A program made the translations under genes and the position numbers. Positions 1-6,780 of a stretch of 8,601 bases of DNA are shown in pieces (the stretch's first letter is position 1; each line of letters opens with the position of its first letter). The stretch is taken from NCBI GenBank assembly GCA_002455175.1, contig DKKJ01000062.1, positions 29,755 through 38,355 on the forward strand, in the 5' to 3' direction. The DNA is from Opitutaceae bacterium UBA6669 (GTDB lineage: Bacteria > Verrucomicrobiota > Verrucomicrobiia > Opitutales > Opitutaceae). Under the pieces are notes generated by a model, which did not search any database, was not told where the DNA came from, and saw only the letters and a list, made by a program, of their open reading frames with translations.

Positions 1-441
1 CAGGATCACCTCGGGTTGCCAACGGGTGGCTTCGTGACGTTTTCGCCACGTCGGGTGCTGGGTCGCATCCGGGGCGGAATTCAAAAGTTTGGGGGAAAGC
101 GAGGCGAGGTCGCAGGCGATTCCCTCGGGCGCCACCGTGGCCGCGGTTTCGATCGTCAGGTGATAACCGCGTCGTTTCAATTCACCCGCCAATTCGCGCA
201 TGCCAGGGGCGATCATCGGCTCACCTCCCGTCAGCACCACGTGGCGCGCTGCGGGGTGTTCTTCCACGGCGGCGATCAATTGAGCGATCGAACGTTGCGC
301 GCCTTCCGGATTCCAGGAGGCATAAGGGGTGTCACACCACACGCAGCGCAGATTGCAGCCGCTGGTGCGGATGAATACTGACGGCACGCCCGTCAGCTCA
401 CCTTCACCCTGCAAGGAGTAGAAAACCTCGGAGATCAGCAT
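1..441 (-). CDS. queE: 7-carboxy-7-deazaguanine synthase QueE (N-terminal part, cut by window edge)
   Basis: This radical-SAM enzyme converts 6-carboxy-tetrahydropterin to 7-carboxy-7-deazaguanine, the ring-contraction step on the way to preQ0 and queuosine in tRNA. Seen directly: 147 codons read on the minus strand from ATG at 441, beginning [21 protein letters not shown]3CX2C iron-sulfur motif lies at Cys29, Cys33 and Cys36 (CNLRCVWC, followed by DTPY). CX3CX2C is the canonical radical-SAM spacing. The SAM-contacting TGGEP motif is at residues 71-75 and a conserved SLSPK segment is at about 114-118. The family usually has 200-240 residues, so roughly the last third lies beyond base 1. The gene starts 10 bp after the queC stop in the same direction, so the two are very likely co-transcribed. 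No Shine-Dalgarno is visible before the ATG. The start is chosen because MLxSExFYSxQGEG is the usual N-terminus. Confidence 0.95.
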   Translation of the reverse strand, partial: MLISEVFYSLQGEGELTGVPSVFIRTSGCNLRCVWCDTPYASWNPEGAQRSIAQLIAAVEEHPAARHVVLTGGEPMIAPGMRELAGELKRRGYHLTIETAATVAPEGIACDLASLSPKLLNSAPDATQHPTWRKRHEATRWQPEVIL

Positions 442-451
442 GGCCGAATGA

Positions 452-1168
452 TCACGGAGAACGAGGAGGCGGAGAGCCTGGGCTGCCATGCGGCGCCGCA
501 GGGAGCGGATCCTCATGCTGATACGAGGTCGGATCTGGGAGGCCAGCTTCGAGGAACGCTTCGCGACGTTCCACGCAGGTTCCGCAGCGTCCGCAGTGAC
601 GCTCACCGCCCTTGTAGCAGGACCACGTCCGAGCGAAAGGAACCCCCAAGCCGTAGCCGACGCGCGCGATCCCACCTTTGGTTAAATCAATAAAGGGCCG
701 AAGCAGGGTGATCCCGGCGTATGTCCCCAGGCGCATGGTGTCACCCATCGCTTGCATGAACGTTTCCCGGCAATCGGGATAAATGGCGTGATCCCCCCCG
801 TGTGCAGCGATGATGAGACCCTCAGCGCCCACGCTTTCAGCGAAGCCGCAGGTGATGCTTAGCATGATGGCGTTTCGAAAAGGGACGACGGTCTGCTTCA
901 TGTTATCCGCCGCGTAATGTCCTTCCGGAATCTCACCGCCCGATTGCAAAAGATGGGAGGCAAAGAGCTGATTGACGAACGGTAGCGCAATGACTTCGTG
1001 ACGAACGCCGAGCGCCGCGGCGTGCTCGCGAGCAAAGGGGATCTCCCGAGGGTTATGCTTCGCGCCGTAGTCAAAGCTCGCTACGGCCACGACCGTGTGG
1101 TGCGCGCGTGCCCAGTAGAGCGCGGCCACGGAATCCATCCCACCTGAGCAAAGTACGACGACCTTCAT
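452..1168 (-). CDS. queC: 7-cyano-7-deazaguanine synthase QueC
   Basis: This cytosolic enzyme of the queuosine pathway converts 7-carboxy-7-deazaguanine, ammonia and ATP to 7-cyano-7-deazaguanine (preQ0). Seen in the 238 residues: the N-terminal PP-loop SGGMDS at 8-13 (nucleotide binding), the family segment VPFRNAIML at 95-103, DCRETF at 132-137, and a zinc site formed by Cys184, Cys192, Cys195 and Cys198 ([15 protein letters not shown]). A longer reading from an ATG at 1219 adds 17 residues with no family resemblance. The ATG at 1168 puts the PP-loop strand right at the N-terminus, as is usual, so I chose it. The C-terminus carries an unusual tail of about 18 residues rich in proline, serine and glycine (221-238), running up to queE. 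QueE follows 10 bp downstream and supplies the substrate. Confidence 0.97.
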   Translation of the reverse strand: MKVVVLCSGGMDSVAALYWARAHHTVVAVASFDYGAKHNPREIPFAREHAAALGVRHEVIALPFVNQLFASHLLQSGGEIPEGHYAADNMKQTVVPFRNAIMLSITCGFAESVGAEGLIIAAHGGDHAIYPDCRETFMQAMGDTMRLGTYAGITLLRPFIDLTKGGIARVGYGLGVPFARTWSCYKGGERHCGRCGTCVERREAFLEAGLPDPTSYQHEDPLPAAPHGSPGSPPPRSP

Positions 1169-1327
1169 GACGACAGAGAGCGAAAATGAAGACCAAATCT
1201 GTCTCCATCGCGAAGGCAAAATTCAATGCCTCCTCTCGCGGAAAGAAGCGGGCTGAGCGGGTCTGCTGACGTCATAACGTTTTCTGTCTGGGCGAACCGA
1301 TGCGCGCGACTCTAGTCTGATCCTACC
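1169..1327. promoter_or_regulatory. divergent intergenic region between queC and the deacetylase gene
   Basis: This 159-bp gap must hold the promoters for both the minus-strand queC-queE unit and the plus-strand deacetylase gene. Two small symmetric elements are visible. One is a perfect 8-bp palindrome TGACGTCA at 1267-1274, which could be an operator. The other is an inverted repeat AGGCA (1214-1218) / TGCCT (1227-1231) with an 8-base loop, which would form a hairpin in the queC leader. I see no convincing -35/-10 pair and no preQ1 aptamer. The regulatory role follows from gene arrangement only. Confidence 0.4.
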
Positions 1328-2191
1328 ATGCTGATCGTCCATGATCCCCGTTGTGCGGACTACGGTTCGGCGCAGCGTCCCGAGCAACCGGCCCGTATCA
1401 CCGCTTCGGTGCCTTTCCTCAAGCAGGCACATCCCGACTGGACCTGGACCGAGCCGACGGTGGTGCCGAGCGAGGCTACCCTGGGGTTAGCGCATTCGCC
1501 CGAACACCTCAAGCGACTGCAAGTCGCGCGCGATTTCGACGCGGACACGCCTTATTTTCCCGGCATCGATGAGCATGCCCGGCGCGGAGTGGCGGCGGCC
1601 TTGACGGCAATGAGCGCCGCCGTCGAGAAACGCCAACGAGCCTTTTCGCTCATGCGGCCTCCGGGGCATCATGCCACTCAGGATCAAGCCATGGGGTTTT
1701 GTTATTTGAATCAAATCGCCATCGCTGCACTCGAAGCCCGCCGGCGTTACGATCTCAAGCGCGTGGCGGTCTGGGATTTCGATGCGCACCACGGCAATGG
1801 CACGGAAGAGATTTTAGAAGGCCGAGACGGCTTCCTGTTTGCGTCGGTGCATCAATATCCGGGCTACCCGGGGACCGGAACGAAATCGACAAAGAACTGC
1901 TTAAACTGGCCGGTTGCGCCGCACACGCCGGCAGCCACGCACCGTGCCGTGCTCCAGGAGTCGTGGCAAAGAGTTCGCGACTTCAAGCCGGAGCTGGTTC
2001 TTGTCTCCGCCGGATTCGATGCCTTCGCAGGCGACCCCATCACCGCGATGACGTTGCAGATCAGCGATTTCCGGTTTCTGGGCGAGCTATTGCATGAGGC
2101 AGACTTCCCGGTGGCGGCGATCCTTGAAGGCGGGTATAGCCAAGAGCTTCCAGAGTTGATCGAGGCCTTTTTGAAAGGGTGGGAAGGCTAA
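1328..2191 (+). CDS. histone-deacetylase-family zinc amidohydrolase
   Basis: This is a member of the arginase/deacetylase superfamily, class II histone-deacetylase type. In bacteria such enzymes remove acetyl or similar acyl groups from amines (for example acetylpolyamines) or from protein lysines. The substrate here cannot be told from sequence. The 287 residues show the family signatures in order. RPPGHHA is at 110-116, with the general-base histidine pair at 114-115. GFCYLN is at 123-128. DFDAHHGNGT is at 150-159, where Asp152 and His154 are the expected zinc ligands. SAGFDAF is at 227-233, with Asp231 as the third ligand, and LEGGYS is at 266-271, with the transition-state tyrosine Tyr270. 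Nothing catalytic is missing. There is no signal peptide or membrane segment, so it is probably cytosolic. It is transcribed away from queC. The next gene, rnd, is 117 bp downstream and has its own possible -10 element. Confidence 0.92.
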   Translation: MLIVHDPRCADYGSAQRPEQPARITASVPFLKQAHPDWTWTEPTVVPSEATLGLAHSPEHLKRLQVARDFDADTPYFPGIDEHARRGVAAALTAMSAAVEKRQRAFSLMRPPGHHATQDQAMGFCYLNQIAIAALEARRRYDLKRVAVWDFDAHHGNGTEEILEGRDGFLFASVHQYPGYPGTGTKSTKNCLNWPVAPHTPAATHRAVLQESWQRVRDFKPELVLVSAGFDAFAGDPITAMTLQISDFRFLGELLHEADFPVAAILEGGYSQELPELIEAFLKGWEG

Positions 2192-2308
2192 GACGACTAC
2201 GGAAGGCGGGTCACCGGGGTCGTCGGATTCCTTATAATTGAGCGTTGAACGCCGCGGGCTAGATGGTGAAGTCTGGAAAGTGCCTCCCGTGGGACGCCTA
2301 CCGATTCG
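2192..2308 (+). promoter_or_regulatory. possible promoter ahead of rnd (-10 TATAAT at 2233-2238)
   Basis: The gap between the deacetylase and rnd contains a perfect TATAAT hexamer at 2233-2238, in an AT-rich patch that stands out in GC-rich DNA. A start of transcription near 2245 would leave a leader of about 64 bases. The matching -35 position (about 2210-2215, GTCACC) is a poor match to TTGACA, so sigma-70 recognition is uncertain. GACGAC (2192-2197) and GTCGTC (2219-2224) could pair just after the upstream stop. No T-run follows, so it is not a clear terminator. Confidence 0.35.
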
Positions 2309-3475
2309 ATGAATTTGCACTTCCTTCCGCTGCCTGTGCGCCGTTTGTTTGGCGTCAAAGTGCCGTCCCCTAAGCCGTCTTTTCAGTTGCTGGATCTTCC
2401 CGGTTCTCTGGGACCGCTGTTGGCGGCGTTGGACCGCGTGGATGAAGTCACCCTCGATACCGAGGCGGACAACATGTACCATTACAAGACGCGCGTCTGC
2501 CTACTGCAGTTCTTGGTCGATGGTGATACCTACTTGGTCGACGTACTCGCGCCGGGAATTGAGACCAAACAAATTTGGTCACGGCTGGCGACGAAGCATC
2601 TGGTGATGCATGGGAGCGATTTCGATTTGCGGTTGCTGCATGCCGAATGCGAGTTCCGCGCAAAGAGCCTATTTGATACGATGCTCGCTGCGCAGCTCTT
2701 GGGCCGGCAGAGAGTCGGTCTCGCGTCGTTGCTCGAAGAACATTTTGGCGTCGAACTCGACAAGGAAGGGCAAAAGGCGAACTGGTCCAAACGCCCGATC
2801 ACTCCAAAACTGCTCGATTACGCAGCACGCGATGTCGCGCATCTCCCGGAATTACGCACCTTGTTGACGCGCGAGTTGGCCAAACGAGACCGGCTGGAGT
2901 GGTTGGATCAGCAGTGCCAAAGGCAGATCGAAGCCGGAGCGGAAGGCTTTGCGCCTCCAGACGAGAACGACTGGCGCATTGGCAAATCGGAGCGACTCAA
3001 AGGGGCCGGATTGGCCATGCTTCACGCCGTCTGGCACTGGCGCGAACAAACGGCGCAACGCCTCGATGTCCCGCCGTTTAAAGTCTGCTCCAACGATGTC
3101 CTTCTTCGCTATGCGCATGCAGCCGATGACGGGGCTTCGGAAGCCAGCATTTTGGCGGCGCATCACCTCGGCAAACGCCATGAACGTTTGGCCGCGTCGT
3201 TGACGGCCGCGGTGCGTGCTGGACTGGAACGCGATCCGCAGACGTTGCCACGTCGACGTGGTCGCGATCCGAGCCACACACCCCTCTCCACCGAAGAACT
3301 GGCTCGGCAGGATCGACTCAAAGCACAGCGCGATCGCGTGGCAGCCAAGCTGGAGATAGAACCCACCTTGATTGCCAATCGGAGTCAGCTGGCGCAGATC
3401 GCTCGCGCACCCGACAAACTCCATTCCGTGCTGCTGCCCTGGCAGGCGGAATTATTGACTCCAAACGTCGATTGA
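2309..3475 (+). CDS. rnd: ribonuclease D (DEDDy 3'-5' exonuclease with HRDC domain)
   Basis: RNase D trims 3' ends of tRNA precursors and other small structured RNAs using two metal ions. The 388 residues are close to the E. coli length of 375. The exonuclease domain shows ExoI VTLDTEAD with Asp50 and Glu52, ExoII HGSDFDLRLL at 101-110 with Asp106, and ExoIII YAARDVAHL at 171-179 with Tyr171 and Asp175. All four acidic residues and the tyrosine of the DEDDy class are present. An HRDC nucleic-acid-binding domain follows at about 222-300 (DWRIGKSERLKGAG, then AVWHWREQTAQRLDVPPFKV). The remaining tail of about 88 residues is basic in its first part (PRRRGRD) and may correspond to the second HRDC-like domain of RNase D. 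The first 24 residues are not conserved, so the true start could be slightly downstream. No Shine-Dalgarno precedes the ATG. The adenylating enzyme starts 61 bp after the stop. Confidence 0.92.
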   Translation: MNLHFLPLPVRRLFGVKVPSPKPSFQLLDLPGSLGPLLAALDRVDEVTLDTEADNMYHYKTRVCLLQFLVDGDTYLVDVLAPGIETKQIWSRLATKHLVMHGSDFDLRLLHAECEFRAKSLFDTMLAAQLLGRQRVGLASLLEEHFGVELDKEGQKANWSKRPITPKLLDYAARDVAHLPELRTLLTRELAKRDRLEWLDQQCQRQIEAGAEGFAPPDENDWRIGKSERLKGAGLAMLHAVWHWREQTAQRLDVPPFKVCSNDVLLRYAHAADDGASEASILAAHHLGKRHERLAASLTAAVRAGLERDPQTLPRRRGRDPSHTPLSTEELARQDRLKAQRDRVAAKLEIEPTLIANRSQLAQIARAPDKLHSVLLPWQAELLTPNVD

Positions 3476-3536
3476 CCGGCGTAGTTGGGGTGAAGACTTT
3501 TAGCCGGGATGACCTGTTTCCGGCGCGTTTTGGTCC

Positions 3537-5222
3537 ATGACGTCCGCCTCCACCAATATTGCGCGACATTTGCCGGCGATGGCGCGGCGCCAACCGCAGC
3601 GCGCGGCCTTGAAAATTCCACGCGGGCGCGATTCCCGCGAAGGGACTATTGATTACCTGACGCTCAGCTTTGCTGATCTGGACGCGGAAGTGAATGCGTG
3701 GGTCCAAAAGCTAGCCGATCGTGGCGTGCGACGCGGAGATCGGGTGCTCGTGATGGTCAAGCAGGGGCTGCCGTTGATTGCATCGGTTTTTGCCTTGTTC
3801 AAAATGGGCGCGGTGCCGGTGGTGATCGATCCTGGGATGGGACTGCGAAGCTTCCTTCGGTGTGTCGGTCATTCGCGTCCGCGGGTGCTTTTGGGAATTC
3901 CCCTCGCGCGCTTGATCAGTCGCATGGCCCGCTCGGCCTTTGCGACGGTGGAGGTGCGGGTAACGGCGTCGTCTCGCGCCACTCAGCGGTTGTTGCCTGC
4001 CGGACGATCGTCACCGCTGGCCAATGATCCTACAGTGGAAACGCCCGCCGACGAATTGGCCGCGATTCTTTTTACCTCGGGTTCCACGGGCGCGCCGAAG
4101 GGTGTCTGCTACACGCATGGGATGTTCGACGCGCAAGTGCAGGGCATCCGTCAAACCTACGACATCCAACCGGGCGAGATCGACCTGCCGTTGCTGCCGA
4201 TCTTTGCCTTGTTCAACCCGGCGTTGGGAATGACCACGATCGTGCCGGAGATTGATCCGCGGCGTCCCGCGGCGATGGATCCTGCCAAAATTGTTCAGGC
4301 CTTGCTCCAGGAAAACGTCACCACCTCCTTCGGCTCGCCGACCCTCTGGCGCAAAATTGGCGACTTCGCCCAGGAGCACGGAGTGGCTTTCCCGAAACTC
4401 AAGCGCGTGCTGTGTGCCGGAGCTCCTGTGCCACCGTCGTTATGGACGGCGTCGACGCTGTTTTTGCCCAGTGGTCAGCTGCACAGTCCTTACGGCGCGA
4501 CCGAAGCCTTGCCGGTCAGCACGATCTCCACCGGCGAAGTCCTGGCGGAGACAGCCACGGCGACACGCCGGGGAGCGGGGACGTGTGTGGGGCGAGCGAT
4601 TTCGGGGGTCGAGATCCGCATTCTACCGATTTCCGATGAGCCGATCGCGACGTGGGAGGAAACGTTTGTCCTCCCCACGGGGGAAATCGGCGAGATTGTC
4701 GTGAAGGGCGCGGCCGTCACCCGAACGTACGATGCTTTGCCGGACGCCACGGCCCGCGCGAAGATCCCCGTCGAGGCGAAGGGCAATGCGCGTGGACCTA
4801 CGAGCGAGGCGGGGGCTGTCTGGCACCGCATGGGAGATTGCGGATACTTGGATCGTCAAGGGCGGCTCTGGTTCTGCGGCCGGAAAGTGGAACGCGTGGT
4901 GATGGCGACGGGCACACTTTTCACCGAGCAGGTGGAGCCGATCTTCAATCAGCACCCTCGCGTGAAACGAAGCGCATTGGTTGGCGTAGGTGTGTCGGGC
5001 GAGCAACGACCGTGGGTGATCATTGAATTAAAACCGGATAGCCGTCCTTCGGACGCGTTGAAGGCAGAGATTTTGAGTTGGGCGCGTGATCAGCCCCACG
5101 ACGTCAACCTCAGCAGTGTGGCGGGCGTGCTGTTTCACCCGGCCTTCCCCGTCGATGTTCGCCATAATGCCAAGATCCACCGGCTGACGTTGTCCAAGTG
5201 GGCAGCGAAACAGCTCAAGTAA
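3537..5222 (+). CDS. oleC: OleC-like ATP-dependent beta-lactone synthetase / acyl-adenylating enzyme
   Basis: This belongs to the ANL adenylating superfamily. In OleC, ATP activates a 2-alkyl-3-hydroxy acid, which closes to a cis-beta-lactone. OleB then decarboxylates the lactone to a long-chain olefin. Visible in the 561 residues: the phosphate loop FTSGSTGAPKG at 179-189, the A5 motif YGATEA at 319-324, the A7 motif RMGDCGYLD at 431-439, GRKVERV at 448-454, and the C-terminal catalytic lysine Lys546 in NAKIHRL. I read it as OleC rather than a general acyl-CoA ligase because of two stretches: QPGEIDLPLLPIFALFNPAL with GMTTIVPEIDP (about 211-241), and GYLDRQGRLWFCGRK (436-450). Both are recalled family signatures, not a search result. 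The span 409-428, just before A7, looks slightly extended. No oleA, oleB or oleD is in the window, so the product is inferred. Start chosen at ATG 3537. No Shine-Dalgarno is seen. Confidence 0.83.
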   Translation: MTSASTNIARHLPAMARRQPQRAALKIPRGRDSREGTIDYLTLSFADLDAEVNAWVQKLADRGVRRGDRVLVMVKQGLPLIASVFALFKMGAVPVVIDPGMGLRSFLRCVGHSRPRVLLGIPLARLISRMARSAFATVEVRVTASSRATQRLLPAGRSSPLANDPTVETPADELAAILFTSGSTGAPKGVCYTHGMFDAQVQGIRQTYDIQPGEIDLPLLPIFALFNPALGMTTIVPEIDPRRPAAMDPAKIVQALLQENVTTSFGSPTLWRKIGDFAQEHGVAFPKLKRVLCAGAPVPPSLWTASTLFLPSGQLHSPYGATEALPVSTISTGEVLAETATATRRGAGTCVGRAISGVEIRILPISDEPIATWEETFVLPTGEIGEIVVKGAAVTRTYDALPDATARAKIPVEAKGNARGPTSEAGAVWHRMGDCGYLDRQGRLWFCGRKVERVVMATGTLFTEQVEPIFNQHPRVKRSALVGVGVSGEQRPWVIIELKPDSRPSDALKAEILSWARDQPHDVNLSSVAGVLFHPAFPVDVRHNAKIHRLTLSKWAAKQLK

Positions 5223-5334
5223 TGGGCAGCGAAGGTGAAAATGCCAAATCATGACGCCAAGATGGCGATTGTGTGACGGTTCTTAAAAAACTTCGCCTCG
5301 CTCCTAGCGGGAGTTGGTGTTTTATGATTGGCGT
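5223..5334 (+). other. intergenic spacer between oleC-like gene and AAA+ gene
   Basis: This 112-bp gap contains two small imperfect stem-loops (CGCCA/TGGCG around 5254-5267, and CTCC/GGAG around 5301-5312) and an A-run at 5285-5290. No convincing promoter or terminator is visible. The first 11 bases, TGGGCAGCGAA (5223-5233), repeat the sequence at 5199-5209 inside the end of the upstream gene, exactly 24 bp earlier. Confidence 0.4.
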
Positions 5335-6780
5335 ATGTCTCTGGAAGACCTCTTCGGTTCTGACCTCATTCCTGGGCCCTTGAGAGAGGCGTTGCGGCTT
5401 TCGCCTGACAACCCGCCGCTGTTGGTCCACGCGGCGGATACGCTTTTGCGAAATGGCGGCTTTGCTGCGTCAGAGACCCTTTTCAAGCGCGCACTCGCCT
5501 TGCAACCGGATAACCTTTCGGCGCGTTTGGGTTTGGCGGCGGCATTCTACCAGCAGGGGAAACACAGCGCGGCGTTGGTGATTGTGGAGGCGTTGACAAC
5601 ACGGGCGACTCCGCCTGCTCGCGCCCTTTTGCTGCACGCGCGTCTGGCGCTGCGTTCGGACGAGACGTTGCTCGCGGCGCAGCTCTATCAGCGCACCCTT
5701 GAGGCGGACCCCGCGCTTGTGGATGAAGATCTCGCACTTAACTTGTCGCAGGTATTCCCCGAAACGAAGAGCGGTAGCAAAAAGAGCGCCGAGCCCGCGG
5801 AGACGCCGAGTTATGATTTCAGCGATGCGGAAGCTGCAGACTCCAACGAAACCAACCGACAGCCTGAGCGTGAACGACTGCCGGTGGGTGATCTTCCTGG
5901 TTCCCCTGATGTGGACGTGGAGCGGCCGGCCCTGACCTTTGCTGATGTGGGCGGAATGGAGCGGGTGAAGGAAGAGATCCGGATGAAGATTATCCTTCCC
6001 CTGCAGCAACCCGATCTTTTCAAGGCTTACGGGAAAAAAGTGGGCGGCGGCATCCTACTTTACGGTCCTCCCGGTTGCGGGAAGACATTTTTAGCGCGCG
6101 CCACTGCCGGGCAGGTCAAGTCGGGGTTCATCGCTGTGGGCATCAACGACGTACTCGAAATGTGGATTGGTCAGAGCGAAAAAAACCTGCACGCGATTTT
6201 TGAGCAGGCGCGTTCGCACCGGCCGTGCGTTTTGTTTTTCGACGAAGTGGATGCCTTGGGCGCCAACCGCACCGATCTCCTCAAGAGCGGGGGACGCCAG
6301 CTCATCAACCAGTTTTTAAGTGAGCTCGATGGCGTGCTCAGTTCGAACGAGGGCGTCTTGATCCTCGCTGCGACCAATGCGCCGTGGCACCTCGACGCGG
6401 CCTTTCGTCGGCCAGGACGATTTGACCGGATTCTTTTTGTGCCGCCTCCTGACGTCGAAGCGCGCGCCGGAATTTTGCGCCTCCAACTCAAAGGAAAGCC
6501 AGTGGAGTCCGTCGACTTCGATGCCGTGGCGAAGAAGACCGAAGGGTTTTCAGGAGCGGATCTGAAGGCCGTGGTCGATATCGCGGTGGAGTCGCGTTTG
6601 CGTGAAGCGATGAAGTCGGGGCACATCCAACCGGTGAATCAGCGCGACTTAATGGCTGCGGCTAAGCAGCACCGTCCCACTACGCACGACTGGTTTGAGA
6701 CGGCGAGGAACCACGCGTTGTATGCTAACCAGAGTGGTCTCTACGACGACGTGCTGGCCCATCTGAAGATCAAGAAGTGA
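5335..6780 (+). CDS. TPR-containing AAA+ ATPase, p97/VCP-like single-ring type
   Basis: A soluble ATP-driven remodelling protein of unknown substrate. From ATG 5335 it has 481 residues. Residues 1-125 form helical TPR-type repeats (for example LFKRALALQPDNLSARLGLAAA). Residues 142-198 are a low-complexity acidic linker. The AAA+ module of classical (p97, FtsH, katanin) type starts at LTFADVGG, about 200. Walker A is GPPGCGKT 244-251, the pore-loop-like segment is EMWIGQSE 275-282 with aromatic Trp277, and Walker B is VLFFDE with Asp303 and Glu304. Sensor-1 is Asn348, the arginine fingers lie in RRPGRFD 358-364, and the helical subdomain has GFSGADL 404-410. All ATPase residues are present. 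There is no HEXXH, so it is not FtsH despite the similarity. An upstream TTG at 5314 would add seven residues (MVFYDWR). I prefer the ATG, though the GGGAG at 5309-5313 is badly spaced for it. The stop overlaps the next start by one base. Confidence 0.9.
   Translation: MSLEDLFGSDLIPGPLREALRLSPDNPPLLVHAADTLLRNGGFAASETLFKRALALQPDNLSARLGLAAAFYQQGKHSAALVIVEALTTRATPPARALLLHARLALRSDETLLAAQLYQRTLEADPALVDEDLALNLSQVFPETKSGSKKSAEPAETPSYDFSDAEAADSNETNRQPERERLPVGDLPGSPDVDVERPALTFADVGGMERVKEEIRMKIILPLQQPDLFKAYGKKVGGGILLYGPPGCGKTFLARATAGQVKSGFIAVGINDVLEMWIGQSEKNLHAIFEQARSHRPCVLFFDEVDALGANRTDLLKSGGRQLINQFLSELDGVLSSNEGVLILAATNAPWHLDAAFRRPGRFDRILFVPPPDVEARAGILRLQLKGKPVESVDFDAVAKKTEGFSGADLKAVVDIAVESRLREAMKSGHIQPVNQRDLMAAAKQHRPTTHDWFETARNHALYANQSGLYDDVLAHLKIKK

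Noticed and set aside
448..693. Plus-strand small frames overlapping queC and the start of queE
   Set aside because: They are shadows of the conserved QueC zinc-site region and tail, with Arg/Ser-rich translations and no ribosome binding site.
1169..1327. preQ1 riboswitch upstream of queC
   Set aside because: I looked on the minus strand for the compact preQ1-I pattern (G-rich stem, then an A-rich tail ending near CUA) and saw only a weak GGTTC with no fitting pairing. The AGGCA/TGCCT hairpin does not match a known aptamer.
2852..3424. Minus-strand open frame of 190 codons opposite rnd
   Set aside because: It lies wholly within the RNase D gene, whose motifs and HRDC domain are intact. No family features are seen in the antisense translation.
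5932..6780. FtsH metalloprotease call for the AAA+ gene
   Set aside because: The AAA+ core resembles FtsH, but there is no HEXXH zinc-protease motif, no N-terminal membrane segment, and the N-terminus is TPR-like instead.
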